Below, one piece after another: positions 1 to 7,515 of a stretch of 21,654 nucleotides of DNA (positions are counted from its first letter, which is position 1; every line of letters starts with the position of its first letter). Position numbers and translations under genes: made by a program. The stretch comes from JBHEPS01 sp046261635. GTDB lineage: Bacteria > Acidobacteriota > Thermoanaerobaculia > Gp7-AA8. The stretch lies in contig JBHEOL010000058.1 of NCBI GenBank assembly GCA_046261635.1, forward strand, positions 1 to 21,654, in the 5' to 3' direction. Below the pieces are notes generated by a model. The model was given only the letters and a program-made list of their open reading frames with translations. It did no database searches and was not told the origin of the DNA.

Positions 1-2
1 CG

Positions 3-1673
3 ATCGGGGCGGGTGGGCGGGAGGCCGGCGATCCGGTCGAGGGATCGGTGCTCATCCGCATCGCGCCCGAGTGGCACATCAACTCCTGGAAGCCCGATGA
101 CGATTTTTCGATCCCGACCGTCGTCGAGATCGAGTCCCCGGGCATGGCGATCGAGTCGATCGACTATCCCCCTCACATCGAGCGCGCGTTCTCCTTTGCA
201 GGCGGCGAGGTGCTCGCGGTCTACGAGGGAGCGATCGCCGTCGCATTTCGCGGGGTTCGCGAGATGCCCGGCTCGATCACCCTGACCGCCCGGGTGAAGT
301 ATCAGGCGTGTAACGACAAAGTCTGCCTCCCGCCGCGGACCGAGACTGCCGCGGTCGAGATCGGTGCGGACGGGGTGGCCACCATCGTCGACTCGACGCC
401 GGGTTCCGGTGGAAGTGGAGATTTCACTCTGCTGTCCGAAGCGCCGCCGGCGGAGTCCAGGCCGGCGCTGTTCGGCAGCGATCTCGGAACCACGCTCGAG
501 AGCCGCGGGCTCGCGCTCACCCTGATCGTCGTATTCGTTCTCGGCCTTGCGCTCAACCTCACGCCCTGCGTCTATCCTCTGATCCCGCTCACGATCGCGT
601 ACTTCACTTCCCAGACCGGCGGGAGCAGAGGACGGAGGGTCGGGCTGGCCTCCTGCTTCGTCCTCGGTCTTGCCGCGATGTACTCGGCCCTCGGCGTGTT
701 CTCGGCGCTTTCCGGCGCTCTGTTCGGCGCGTGGCTTCAGCTTCCGGCCGTGCTGATCTTCTTCGCTCTGCTGATGCTCGTGCTGGCGAGCTCGATGTTC
801 GGGCTGTTCGAGATCCAGGTTCCGCACTTCATTTCCGACCGCGCGGGAGCACGCTCCGGCTACGCAGGCGCGGCAACCATGGGGCTTCTGGCAGGAATCG
901 TGGCGGCTCCGTGCGTGGGGCCGTTCATCATCTCCCTGATCGCGCTCGTGAGCCAGCGCGCCAGCGTCCCGTTCGGATTTCTCCTCTTTTTCGTTCTCGC
1001 CCTCGGTCTCGGCTTCCCCTACCTGCTCCTCGGGATCTTCTCGACCGGGTTGAGCAGCATTCCTCGCGCGGGCCTTTGGATGGTCCAGATCAAACAGGCG
1101 CTCGGCTTCGTTCTGATCGCGATGGCTTTCTACTTCCTGCGGCCGATCGTCCCGGATGCGGTCTACCAGTGGGGTGTCGGCCTGAGCCTGCTGGCCGGCG
1201 CTCTGTATCTGCTGTTGAGGCGCGGCGGAGCCGTGGCTGGCGCCGCGGCAGTCCGCGCGGCCTGCGGGGTGATCCTTCTGGGCGCGGCGTTGTTTTTCCT
1301 CTGGCCGCGGGCCGCGGGCCCCGAAGTGGAGTGGACGCCTTTCGACGACCAGGCGCTGGCCCAAGCGCGGGCGGAAGGACGGCCCGTGATCATCGATTTC
1401 TACGCCGACTGGTGCCTCCCGTGTAAAGAGCTCGACGCCAGGACGTTCAACGAGGCCGGAGTGGTGGCGGAGTCGGAGAGGTTCGTCCGGCTCAAGGCCG
1501 ATCTGACGAGCACGGGAGAGCCGCGCGTGGAGCAGCTCACGCGAGACTTCCGGATTCTCGGGGTTCCGACGATCGTGTTCATCGACGCATCGGGAGACGA
1601 GGTCTCCGCAGCGCGGCTGACCGGTTTCGAGGGCCCTCAGGCATTCCTCGCGAGAATGCAGCAGGTTCGGTAG
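3..1673 (+). CDS. dsbD: Thiol:disulfide interchange protein DsbD (5' partial)
   Basis: Passes electrons from cytoplasmic thioredoxin across the inner membrane to periplasmic disulfide isomerases and cytochrome-maturation proteins. All three DsbD parts are visible. The periplasmic alpha domain has the cysteine pair YQAC...VC (codons 309 and 324). The multi-pass core has NLTPCVYPLIPLT (Cys codon 567) and AAPCVGPF (Cys codon 912), the two redox cysteines of the family. The C-terminal thioredoxin domain has YADWCLPCKELD (CxxC codons 1413 and 1422). The reading frame is open to the window edge and the sequence before the GTG at 48 still reads like alpha domain (EGSVLIRIAPEWHINSW), so the true start and signal peptide are upstream. 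It converges on yhbY with 4 bases between the stops. Family assignment is secure; only the N-terminus is missing. Confidence 0.95.
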   Translation: MGAGGREAGDPVEGSVLIRIAPEWHINSWKPDDDFSIPTVVEIESPGMAIESIDYPPHIERAFSFAGGEVLAVYEGAIAVAFRGVREMPGSITLTARVKYQACNDKVCLPPRTETAAVEIGADGVATIVDSTPGSGGSGDFTLLSEAPPAESRPALFGSDLGTTLESRGLALTLIVVFVLGLALNLTPCVYPLIPLTIAYFTSQTGGSRGRRVGLASCFVLGLAAMYSALGVFSALSGALFGAWLQLPAVLIFFALLMLVLASSMFGLFEIQVPHFISDRAGARSGYAGAATMGLLAGIVAAPCVGPFIISLIALVSQRASVPFGFLLFFVLALGLGFPYLLLGIFSTGLSSIPRAGLWMVQIKQALGFVLIAMAFYFLRPIVPDAVYQWGVGLSLLAGALYLLLRRGGAVAGAAAVRAACGVILLGAALFFLWPRAAGPEVEWTPFDDQALAQARAEGRPVIIDFYADWCLPCKELDARTFNEAGVVAESERFVRLKADLTSTGEPRVEQLTRDFRILGVPTIVFIDASGDEVSAARLTGFEGPQAFLARMQQVR

Positions 1674-1689
1674 GTTTCTACCGATCTGC
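1661..1689. terminator. Hairpin between convergent dsbD and yhbY
   Basis: TCGGTAG (1667-1673) pairs with CTACCGA (1678-1684) around a GTTT loop. GCAG (1661-1664) and CTGC (1686-1689) extend the stem after a small internal loop. Each gene's TAG stop codon lies in one arm. It could be a shared bidirectional transcript end, but neither strand has a clear T-tract. Confidence 0.4.
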
Positions 1690-1980
1690 GCGCGGGAGTC
1701 GGATGGAGGGTTCCTCGTCGCGTTCGCGATAGAGGATCGCGATCTTCCCGATGGTTCCGACGAGCTCGGACCCGGTCATGTTTGCGAGCTCGACCGCCAG
1801 CTCGCGGCGATCGCTCCCCGCGTCAGCCTCGATCCGGACCTTGATCAGCTCGTGAGCCTCGAGCGAGCGGACGGTCTCGGCAGCGACCGGGTCGGAGATC
1901 CGGCCCTTCCCGATCCGGACCACCGGATCGAGCTCGTGAGCGAGAGCGCGGAGATGCTTCTTCTGCTTCGGGGTGAGCAT
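1678..1980 (-). CDS. yhbY: YhbY-family ribosome-associated RNA-binding protein (CRM domain)
   Basis: A 100-residue single-domain CRM protein. In E. coli YhbY associates with pre-50S ribosomal particles. It starts MLTPKQKKHLRALAHEL and carries the family's GxxG loop (RIGKGRISD) followed by the helix ending in AHELIKVRI, the most conserved YhbY stretch. The start at 1980 is chosen because homology begins at this Met; sequence upstream in frame belongs to the deacetylase gene. The deacetylase stop (TAA at 1986-1988) is 5 bases upstream, and no good Shine-Dalgarno sequence precedes the ATG, so translation is probably coupled. Length matches the family (about 95-105 aa). Confidence 0.92.
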   Translation of the reverse strand: MLTPKQKKHLRALAHELDPVVRIGKGRISDPVAAETVRSLEAHELIKVRIEADAGSDRRELAVELANMTGSELVGTIGKIAILYRERDEEPSIRLPRADR

Positions 1981-1985
1981 GGTGG

Positions 1986-3116
1986 TTACTGTCCCGAGCC
2001 GCTGGCGCCGACCGCTCCCGCAGTCGGCCGGGAGGCAGAACTCGCGTGTCCGCTCGCGACTCTCTGCGGTGCGCGCCGTTCTCCGAGGGAGAAGCTCCAG
2101 ATGGCTTCGCGGCGCTTCCCGGTCTGCCGGTCGAAGCCCCACACCGCGGCGCGATACTTCCCGGCCGGCATCGGCTCCCGCATGACGAGCGAGATCCTGC
2201 CGTCGCGCGGATCGTACGAGAACGGCATCCGTCCCGGGGCGCCCACCACCGCGAGGTTGACCGAGGCAGGGTCGAGCGAGTCGAATTCCTCGATCCGGGC
2301 GGAGATCACGGGCCGGTCGGGGTTGCCCTTCGCTCCGGGGCGGGGTTCGGTTTCCGCCAGGTGAAGCTCGTTCGCCCCGACGAGTTTGCGGAATTCCGAG
2401 AAAGACGTCTTCTCGTAGATCACGACCCGGTTCATCCGGAAGGGATTACTTTCTTTGCCGACAGCGCCGAAGTTGCAGGTCAGCCCGATTTCGTAACCGG
2501 CGGCCTCGGTCGCGTTCGCGACCCGCGTGTTGTAGTCACCGTACGGATAAGCCAGGTAACGGACAGGCTTGCCGGTCTTTTCCTCGATGATCCTCTTGCT
2601 TTCGGCGAGCTCGTGATGGAGCCCCTCCTCCGAATGGCGGGTGAGGAACGGATGCGAGTAAGTATGGCTCTGCACGTCGACTCCGTCGTCGGCCATCTCC
2701 CGGACCTCTTTCCAGGTCAGAGCGTATGCGCCTTTCCCGATGAAGTTCGGGTAGATGAAGACGGTAAAGGGATAACCCATCTCCTTCATGACGGGATAGA
2801 TCTCGGTGTAGGTGCATTTCCACCCGTCATCGACCGTGATGACGACCGAGTTCTGCGGGATGCTTTCCCGGCGTCCGGCGACGTAGTCGTTCAGGTCGGA
2901 TAGAGAGATCACCTCGTACCCTGTCGAGCGGAGGTATTCCATCTGGAGGCGGAAGGCCTCCCGGCTCATCGAGTAGAAAGTGTCACTGGGCGACTCGACC
3001 ACGTGATACGTGAGTACCACGGCCGTCGGCTCGGAGGCGCTGAGGGGCATGGCCATCGCCAGGGTCAGCAGCAGGAGCCGGAGTGTCTGTGCGAGGGTTC
3101 GGGGAGAGTTCGTCAT
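1986..3116 (-). CDS. Secreted polysaccharide deacetylase (NodB/CE4 family)
   Basis: Predicted exported CE4 carbohydrate esterase that removes acetyl groups from an extracytoplasmic polysaccharide; the substrate is unknown. From the ATG at 3116 (376 aa), residues 1-28 form a signal peptide (basic start, hydrophobic LRLLLLTLAMAMPL). NodB motifs follow: TYHVV (His38), the catalytic/metal motif VITVDDGW (Asp96, Asp97), the metal-binding HTYSH (His151, His155), and YLAYPYGDYN. Residues after about 270 look like a beta-rich C-terminal module, then a Ser/Ala/Gly-rich tail. An upstream in-frame Met at 3146 exists, but 3116 has an AGGG 7 bases upstream and puts the signal peptide at the N-terminus. 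It is probably co-transcribed with yhbY, an unusual partner with no obvious functional link. Confidence 0.9.
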   Translation of the reverse strand: MTNSPRTLAQTLRLLLLTLAMAMPLSASEPTAVVLTYHVVESPSDTFYSMSREAFRLQMEYLRSTGYEVISLSDLNDYVAGRRESIPQNSVVITVDDGWKCTYTEIYPVMKEMGYPFTVFIYPNFIGKGAYALTWKEVREMADDGVDVQSHTYSHPFLTRHSEEGLHHELAESKRIIEEKTGKPVRYLAYPYGDYNTRVANATEAAGYEIGLTCNFGAVGKESNPFRMNRVVIYEKTSFSEFRKLVGANELHLAETEPRPGAKGNPDRPVISARIEEFDSLDPASVNLAVVGAPGRMPFSYDPRDGRISLVMREPMPAGKYRAAVWGFDRQTGKRREAIWSFSLGERRAPQRVASGHASSASRPTAGAVGASGSGQ

Positions 3117-3209
3117 GATTGGGCCCTGTCGAGCCGCCCGCTGCAAACGAGGTGCCTCAGGCGATGGCCCCCGGGGGGGGGCTCTCGGCAGCCGAGGCTC
3201 GATCCCTTC

Positions 3210-3238
3210 AGTATCGCCCAGAGCGGCCGCTCGTCCAA
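3210..3238 (-). promoter_or_regulatory. Candidate sigma70-type promoter for the deacetylase gene
   Basis: On the minus strand TTGGAC (plus 3233-3238) and GATACT (plus 3210-3215) are separated by 17 bases. The -35 match is poor (3/6) and the -10 match fair (4/6). It would give a leader of roughly 85-90 bases that includes the G9/C9 run. Confidence 0.3.
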
Positions 3239-3279
3239 CCCTGCGGAGGAATCAAACCACGGATCACCCCGTTACCCCG

Positions 3280-3308
3280 TTGCCTGCCGCCCCCCGCTGG
3301 GATAGATT
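3280..3308 (+). promoter_or_regulatory. Candidate sigma70-type promoter for the TPR gene
   Basis: TTGCCT (3280-3285), a 17-base spacer, then TAGATT (3303-3308); each hexamer matches consensus at 4 of 6 positions. It lies 32 bases before the start codon at 3340, leaving room for the clear GGGAGG ribosome-binding site at 3323-3328. Confidence 0.45.
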
Positions 3309-3339
3309 AGGGCGCCTTTTTTGGGAGGTTCACACCCGG

Positions 3340-4041
3340 ATGTCCGACCGTCTTTCGAGGAAAGAAATCAAGCACGACAAGTTCGTCGATGAAATGGAGA
3401 CCGCGTACGAGGTCGCCAGAAAGAACGTCCGCTGGATCGTCGCCGGCTTCGTCGGCTCGCTCGTCCTGATCGGCGTCATCGTGGGCGCCATGCTCTGGAT
3501 GGCGAGTCAGGAGCGCAAGGCGCAGCTGAGGCTGGCAGAAGCGATCGAGATCCTCGACTCCCCCCTTGGCCAGCCGACTCCGGCCGGGACCTATCAGACC
3601 GAGCAGGAAAAGATCGACAAAGCCGAGCCCATCCTTCGGGAGATCACCGATACGTATTCGGGGCGGGATGCGGCCGACGTCGCCGGGCTCTATCTCGCAC
3701 GGTTCGAAGCGGGGAGGGGAGAGATCGAGCCGGCGATCGAGAAACTGAACAATTTCATCGATTCCCACCCGAAACACGTCCTCGCCCAGAGCGCCCGCAT
3801 CAGTCTCTATGGCCTCCGCCTCGCCGCGGGACAAGCGCAGGAAGTGATCGCAGATCTGGAGAACGAGATCTCCGGAACGGACGCTCCGCTCCCGGCCGAT
3901 ATCGCCCTGGCGATCCTCGCGCGCGCCTATGAGGCTGGGAACCAGCCCGACCGCTCGCGAGAGGCCTGGCAGCGGATTCTGAACGAGTACCCCGATTCGG
4001 CTTACACCCTGGAAGCGCAGCGGAAGCTGAATCGAGGCTAG
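3340..4041 (+). CDS. Membrane-anchored TPR protein, YfgM-like
   Basis: A 233-residue protein with a charged cytoplasmic N-terminus (MSDRLSRKEIKHDKFVDEME), one transmembrane helix at about residues 31-54 and an extracytoplasmic helical region with TPR-like repeats. Examples are the stretch around DVAGLYLARFEAGRGEIEPA and a second ending in YPDSAYTLEAQRKL. This layout matches the YfgM/TPR_21 group, where E. coli YfgM is a SecYEG-associated periplasmic chaperone-like partner. The start at 3340 follows GGGAGG by 11 bases. Upstream frame extension to 3010 reads through the promoter region and lacks conserved character. The gene stands alone and ends at a strong terminator. The YfgM role itself is inferred from architecture. 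Confidence 0.8.
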   Translation: MSDRLSRKEIKHDKFVDEMETAYEVARKNVRWIVAGFVGSLVLIGVIVGAMLWMASQERKAQLRLAEAIEILDSPLGQPTPAGTYQTEQEKIDKAEPILREITDTYSGRDAADVAGLYLARFEAGRGEIEPAIEKLNNFIDSHPKHVLAQSARISLYGLRLAAGQAQEVIADLENEISGTDAPLPADIALAILARAYEAGNQPDRSREAWQRILNEYPDSAYTLEAQRKLNRG

Positions 4042-4084
4042 GGAACCTAGGCTCTCCGGAGTCCGGAGATTCAGCAGTACCGCG

Positions 4085-4122
4085 GCGGCGCGGCCTCCCA
4101 CGAGGCGCGCCGCTCTTCGTTT
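4085..4122 (+). terminator. Rho-independent terminator after the TPR gene
   Basis: GCGGCGCGGCCTC (4085-4097) pairs with GAGGCGCGCCGC (4102-4113), with one bulged G and a CCAC loop. TCTTCGTTT follows, an imperfect T-tract. Confidence 0.7.
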
Positions 4123-4147
4123 CGGCGCACTTCTCAATCGGCATAAT
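4119..4147 (+). promoter_or_regulatory. Candidate promoter for the ferritin-like gene
   Basis: CATAAT (4142-4147) matches the -10 consensus at 5 of 6 positions. The best upstream hexamer, TTTCGG at 4120-4125 with a 16-base spacer, is weak. The position between the preceding terminator and the start at 4191 fits a promoter. Confidence 0.35.
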
Positions 4148-4190
4148 GGCTGCACGGCTTCCTCGCGACCAGTTCCGAGAAAGGACCACC

Positions 4191-4763
4191 ATGGCAAACG
4201 AGCAGCCGTTTCTCTCCGACATCGAGGAAATCCGTCGCCGCGCGCGGCAGCACATCGAAGAAGGGGCCGTGACGGAAGGTTACCGCGGGGATCGGGACAC
4301 CATCATCAGGCTCCTCAACGAAGCGCTGGCGACCGAGATCGTCTGCGTGTTGCGCTACAAGCGTCATCACTTCATGGCGCAGGGGATCCATGCCGATCCG
4401 ATCGCGGCGGAGTTTCTCCAGCACGCGAACGAGGAGCAGCAGCACGCCGACGACATTGCAGCCCGGATCGTGCAGCTGGGAGGGTCGCCGAACTTCAGTC
4501 CCGAGGGGATTCTCAGCCGCAGCCACTCCGAGTACGTCGAGGGGGAGTCGCTGATCGAGATGATTCGGGAGGATCTGGTCGCCGAACGGGTGGCGATCGA
4601 GTCGTACGGCGAGATGATCCGGTTCATCGGCGACAAGGACTCGACGACCCGGAGAATGCTCGAGCAGATCCTGGCCGTGGAGGAGGAGCACGCCGACGAT
4701 CTGGCGAGTTTCCTCGCCGACCTCGACCGCGATTTTCGGCCGCGCGACCGTACGGCCGGGTGA
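4191..4763 (+). CDS. Bacterioferritin-like di-iron ferritin-family protein
   Basis: A 190-residue four-helix-bundle protein, probably cytoplasmic, for iron oxidation/storage or oxidative-stress protection. Di-iron ligands are in place: Glu49 in helix A (EALATEIVCVLRY), Glu82/His85 in helix B (EEQQHAD), Glu132 or Glu137 in helix C (AERVAIESY) and Glu164/His167 in helix D (VEEEHADDL). Spacing is closest to bacterioferritin. The residue after the helix-B ExxH glutamate is Gln rather than the haem-ligand Met of classical Bfr, so haem binding is doubtful. The start at 4191 follows AAAGGA (4180-4185); an in-frame ATG at 4146 has no ribosome site and overlaps the -10 element. No bacterioferritin-associated ferredoxin is next to it. 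Confidence 0.85.
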   Translation: MANEQPFLSDIEEIRRRARQHIEEGAVTEGYRGDRDTIIRLLNEALATEIVCVLRYKRHHFMAQGIHADPIAAEFLQHANEEQQHADDIAARIVQLGGSPNFSPEGILSRSHSEYVEGESLIEMIREDLVAERVAIESYGEMIRFIGDKDSTTRRMLEQILAVEEEHADDLASFLADLDRDFRPRDRTAG

Positions 4764-4909
4764 GGGGGTGAGCGGCCGGTGGGACGGCCGCCCCGAAAGG
4801 CGGACGATGGACCCGGCTGAGCTCGGCCCGCGGGGCGGACGGGCAATCGAAATATGGTAGATTGGCCTGGAGGTTGTTCGTCCCGCCACCAGCGCAGGGT
4901 CGGTCCCGA

Positions 4910-5677
4910 ATGTCCAAACCGCTCGAACAGCTCACTCAGATCCTCGACCAGATCATCGCTCCCTACGATCTTTCGCACGATTTCGGGCGGAAGCAGGCGT
5001 ACGAGGCCACCATCGACTACGCCCGGATGAACCTGGTCGACGACCCCTCGTGCGACTCGTTTCTCGATCTGGCGGCGACCCGGCTCGGCTTCGCCGCCAT
5101 CTCTTTCGACCAGCTCGAGAACCGGGTGCGCCTTCCGAAGGGCGCCTGGCTCGACATCTGGATTGCCGACGACGATGACGAAGTCGCGATCACCGGCACC
5201 GAGCAGGGGATCCAGTACCTGATCGACCTGCTGACGCAGTTGCGTCAGGCGCCAAACCGCGAGCAGCACATCCATCTCGATCGCGCCTGGCTTCCCCTGA
5301 CGGAGCAGTCGGCGAGCCTCGTCCTCTTCAAGGAAGAGGAGTCATGGTTCACCGGCGGCCCGGTTCCGGGCGATGGAGAGTACCCGCAGAGAGAGCTCGA
5401 TCCGAAGGCGATCTACGCGATCCAGTTCATCCACTATCCGCCCGACGATCTTCCCATCACGGCCCAGAAGCTCTACAGGGTCGTCACGGTGGAGACGGCC
5501 GCCGAAGACGAGGCCAACATCAAGGAGTTTCCCGAGGGGTCGGCGGATCGCTACCGGCGGTTCGGATTCATTGCCGACAACGGGGAGCGTTTCTCGTGGG
5601 CCTTTCACCTCGACGATCCGGGAGTGAACTACTTCACCCACCGCGAGATCGTCTCCCTGGCCCTGCGTCCGGCCTGA
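4910..5677 (+). CDS. Conserved-looking hypothetical soluble protein
   Basis: A 255-residue acidic protein with no signal peptide or membrane helix; I do not recognise its family. The N-terminal third (about 1-75) is helical. The middle (about 75-145) alternates strand and helix and includes ITGTEQGIQYLIDLLTQL, HIHLDRAWLPL and SASLVLFKEE. That layout faintly resembles small immunity-type domains with a GT..GL...L / H.HLD pattern (weak inference). The C-terminal half is rich in aromatic residues (YAIQFIHYPPDD, GFIADNGERFSWAFHLDD). The start at 4910 is preceded by CAGGG about 10 bases away; an upstream TTG at 4862 lacks a ribosome site. It sits 146 bases after the ferritin-like gene, and that gap holds a GC hairpin (4772-4791) without a T-tract. 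Confidence 0.75.
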   Translation: MSKPLEQLTQILDQIIAPYDLSHDFGRKQAYEATIDYARMNLVDDPSCDSFLDLAATRLGFAAISFDQLENRVRLPKGAWLDIWIADDDDEVAITGTEQGIQYLIDLLTQLRQAPNREQHIHLDRAWLPLTEQSASLVLFKEEESWFTGGPVPGDGEYPQRELDPKAIYAIQFIHYPPDDLPITAQKLYRVVTVETAAEDEANIKEFPEGSADRYRRFGFIADNGERFSWAFHLDDPGVNYFTHREIVSLALRPA

Positions 5678-5742
5678 TTCCTGCTCCCGAACCGTGACCG
5701 GGCGGGCGGTTGAGCGTCCCCCCGGGGAAGGAAGCTCACAGC

Positions 5743-6597
5743 TTGGAAATCCGAAACGTACTCGTCATCGGAAGCGGAACGATGGGGCGCGGCATCGCGA
5801 CCGTCTGTGCCCTTGCGGGCTTCGACACGACGGTCAACGACGTCGCCGAAGAAATCCTCGCCAGCGCCAAGAATGAAGTGGGCGAGATGCTCGCCAGGCG
5901 CGTCGACAAGGGAAAGCTCTCGCGCGAAGAGGGAGAAGACGCGTTCGCGCGCATCCGATTTCTCCCCGACCTGGAATCGGCTGCGCGGGAGGCCGATCTG
6001 ATCATCGAGGCCGTCCCTGAGGACCTCGAGCTCAAGCGGGAGCTCTTCTCCCAGGTCGACCTGTTCTGTGGCGCCGACACCATCCTGGCGACGAACACTT
6101 CGTCGATCTCGATCACCGAGCTCGCCAAGAACGTCGAAAAGCGCGGCAACTTCATCGGGCTCCATTTTTTCAATCCCGTCCTGGTGATGAAGCTCCTCGA
6201 GATCGTCGTCGGCGAAAGAACGGTCGCCGAGACCGTCAAGGTCTGCCGCCGGTTCGCCGAGCGGATCGGCAAGGAGCCGGTCGTGGTGCGGGATAGTCCG
6301 GGATTCGCGAGCTCGCGCCTGGGTCTCGCCATCGGCCTCGAGGCCATCCGGATGCTCGAGGAGGGCGTCGCCTCGGCCGAGGAGATCGACCGCGCCATGG
6401 TGCTCGGCTATCGCCACCCCATGGGCCCGCTGCGCTTGACCGATCTGGTCGGCCTCGATGTCCGCCTCGGCACCGCGGAGTATCTGTTCTCGACCCTCGG
6501 GCCGCGTTTCGAGCCGCCGCGCCTTCTTCGCCGCATGGTCGAGGAAGGGAAGCTCGGACAGAAGACCGGGCAGGGCTTCTATTCGTGGGAGGAGTGA
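5743..6597 (+). CDS. 3-hydroxybutyryl-CoA dehydrogenase-type 3-hydroxyacyl-CoA dehydrogenase
   Basis: NAD(P)-dependent interconversion of L-3-hydroxyacyl-CoA (probably 3-hydroxybutyryl-CoA) and 3-ketoacyl-CoA, in beta-oxidation or butyrate-type metabolism. The Rossmann motif VLVIGSGTMGRGIA is at residues 7-20. The active-site segment GLHFFNPVLVMKLLEIV gives catalytic His141 and Glu153. The C-terminal domain has DSPGF, HPMGPLRLTDLVGLD and ends GQKTGQGFYSWEE. After PGF the usual VNR is ASSR, so the Asn seen in many homologues is Ser, as I recall for the MmgB-like branch. The TTG at 5743 is chosen: GAAGGAAG lies about 10 bases upstream and it gives 284 aa, the family length. A TTG at 5710 would add 11 unsupported residues. 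It is translationally coupled to the downstream methyltransferase. Confidence 0.9.
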   Translation: MEIRNVLVIGSGTMGRGIATVCALAGFDTTVNDVAEEILASAKNEVGEMLARRVDKGKLSREEGEDAFARIRFLPDLESAAREADLIIEAVPEDLELKRELFSQVDLFCGADTILATNTSSISITELAKNVEKRGNFIGLHFFNPVLVMKLLEIVVGERTVAETVKVCRRFAERIGKEPVVVRDSPGFASSRLGLAIGLEAIRMLEEGVASAEEIDRAMVLGYRHPMGPLRLTDLVGLDVRLGTAEYLFSTLGPRFEPPRLLRRMVEEGKLGQKTGQGFYSWEE

Positions 6598-7346
6598 GGG
6601 AGCGAAAGTTCCCGGCCGAGGCCTACGAAGCGTTTGCCTGGGCCTACGATCCCGCGCTGGGAACCCGTTTCTTTCAATCGATCGAGCCCGAACTGCGCCG
6701 GCTGCTGGATGCCTTTCCCCCTCCCGGCCGCCGTCATCTCGATCTCGCCTGCGGGAGCGGCATCGCGCTCGAATGGTTTCAGAGCCGTCGCTTCCGCTCG
6801 ATCGGGCTCGATGCGTCGCTCCCGATGCTGGATCTCGCGCGCTCGCGAACGGCCGCGCCTCTCGTGGCCGCCGACATGCGTGCGCTTCCCTTCCGCGTCG
6901 GCTTTTCGCTCATCACTTCCATTTACGACAGCCTCAACCACTTGCTGCGGAGGCGAGACCTCGAGGCGACATTCATTCAGGTCGGAGCGCTGCTCGCGGC
7001 CGGCGGCATCTTCCTGTTCGACGTCAACCATCCGGACGTCTACCCGCGAGTCTGGGGACTCCAGGAGCCGTTCGTCTCCGAGGGGACAGACCATCGGCTC
7101 GAGATGGAGACGCGGTGGTCGAGCTTTTTCGGGCGAGGAGAGGCCCGCATCCGCGGATGGGCGATGGCGGGTTCGAGGCGCGTGGAGATCCGCGAGCGGA
7201 GGCTGCAGCGAGCCTGGTCGTCCGGCCAGATCCGCGCAGCACTCCAGCGGGCCGGCCTGGAAACCCTGGAGGAGCGTCTGTTCGATCCCTACGGCGAGGA
7301 AGACGGCCCGGTCAAAATCATCTTCGCGGCGCGGAAATCCGCCTGA
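6594..7346 (+). CDS. SAM-dependent methyltransferase (class I)
   Basis: A 250-residue class I methyltransferase of unknown substrate, probably small-molecule or lipid directed. Motif I is HLDLACGSGIAL (residues 48-59). The acidic residue ending strand 2 is in SIGLDASLPMLDLAR (Asp73), motif II-like LVAADMRALPF carries Asp94, and SLITSIYDSLNHLL is the strand-4 segment. The C-terminal half is the usual beta-rich lid and ends in GPVKIIFAARK. The GTG at 6594 overlaps the preceding TGA (GTGA), typical of coupled translation; a GTG at 6585 in the same frame is the alternative. The coupling suggests a joint role with the dehydrogenase, but the substrate cannot be read from sequence. It ends 4 bases before the dispersed repeat. 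Confidence 0.82.
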   Translation: MRERKFPAEAYEAFAWAYDPALGTRFFQSIEPELRRLLDAFPPPGRRHLDLACGSGIALEWFQSRRFRSIGLDASLPMLDLARSRTAAPLVAADMRALPFRVGFSLITSIYDSLNHLLRRRDLEATFIQVGALLAAGGIFLFDVNHPDVYPRVWGLQEPFVSEGTDHRLEMETRWSSFFGRGEARIRGWAMAGSRRVEIRERRLQRAWSSGQIRAALQRAGLETLEERLFDPYGEEDGPVKIIFAARKSA

Positions 7347-7349
7347 GGG

Positions 7350-7515
7350 CAAAAGCCAGAAACCAGAAGCCAGAAGAAAAGGCAGAAGGCAGAAGGCAGA
7401 AGGCAGAAGTAAAGGCAACGGCAAAGGCAGGGGAGCATCACGAACCGTTGGACACGTTCTGCTTTGCCTTTGACTTGACTTCTGCCTTCTGACTTTCCCT
7501 AGCCCCTGGCTTCTA
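7350..7515. repeat. Dispersed palindromic low-complexity element, copy A
   Basis: A purine-rich left arm contains four tandem AAGGCAG units (7379-7406, plus a partial) followed by TAAAGGCA. A pyrimidine-rich right arm (7458-7512) is its approximate inverse, with CTTCTGCCTTCTG and TTTCCCTAGCCCCTGG. About 25 bases of unrelated sequence separate the arms. Bases 7381-7417 match the minus strand of 21584-21620 at 36 of 37 positions, so this is one member of a dispersed family. It fills the gap between convergent genes and overlaps the stop codon of the gene at 7513. Confidence 0.85.

Noticed and set aside
4054..4068. CTCCGGA-G-TCCGGAG palindrome just after the TPR gene
   Set aside because: A one-base centre gives a poor RNA hairpin, and the strong terminator 17 bases further on explains the transcript end.
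4772..4791. GCGGCCG/CGGCCGC hairpin after the ferritin-like gene as a terminator
   Set aside because: It is followed by CCCGAAAGG with no T-tract; GC-rich hairpins of this size are frequent in this DNA.
5710..5742. TTG at 5710 as the dehydrogenase start
   Set aside because: It has no ribosome site, and it adds residues before the Rossmann strand that the family lacks; 5743 has GAAGGAAG and gives the usual length.
7379..7409. Tandem AAGGCAG units considered as a CRISPR-like array
   Set aside because: The units are 7 bases and contiguous, with no spacers and no cas genes nearby.
6458..7492. Plus-strand frame of about 340 codons spanning the dehydrogenase/methyltransferase junction
   Set aside because: Both overlapped genes have clear family motifs in their own frames; this one is Arg/Ser/Pro-rich shadow sequence that ends inside the repeat.
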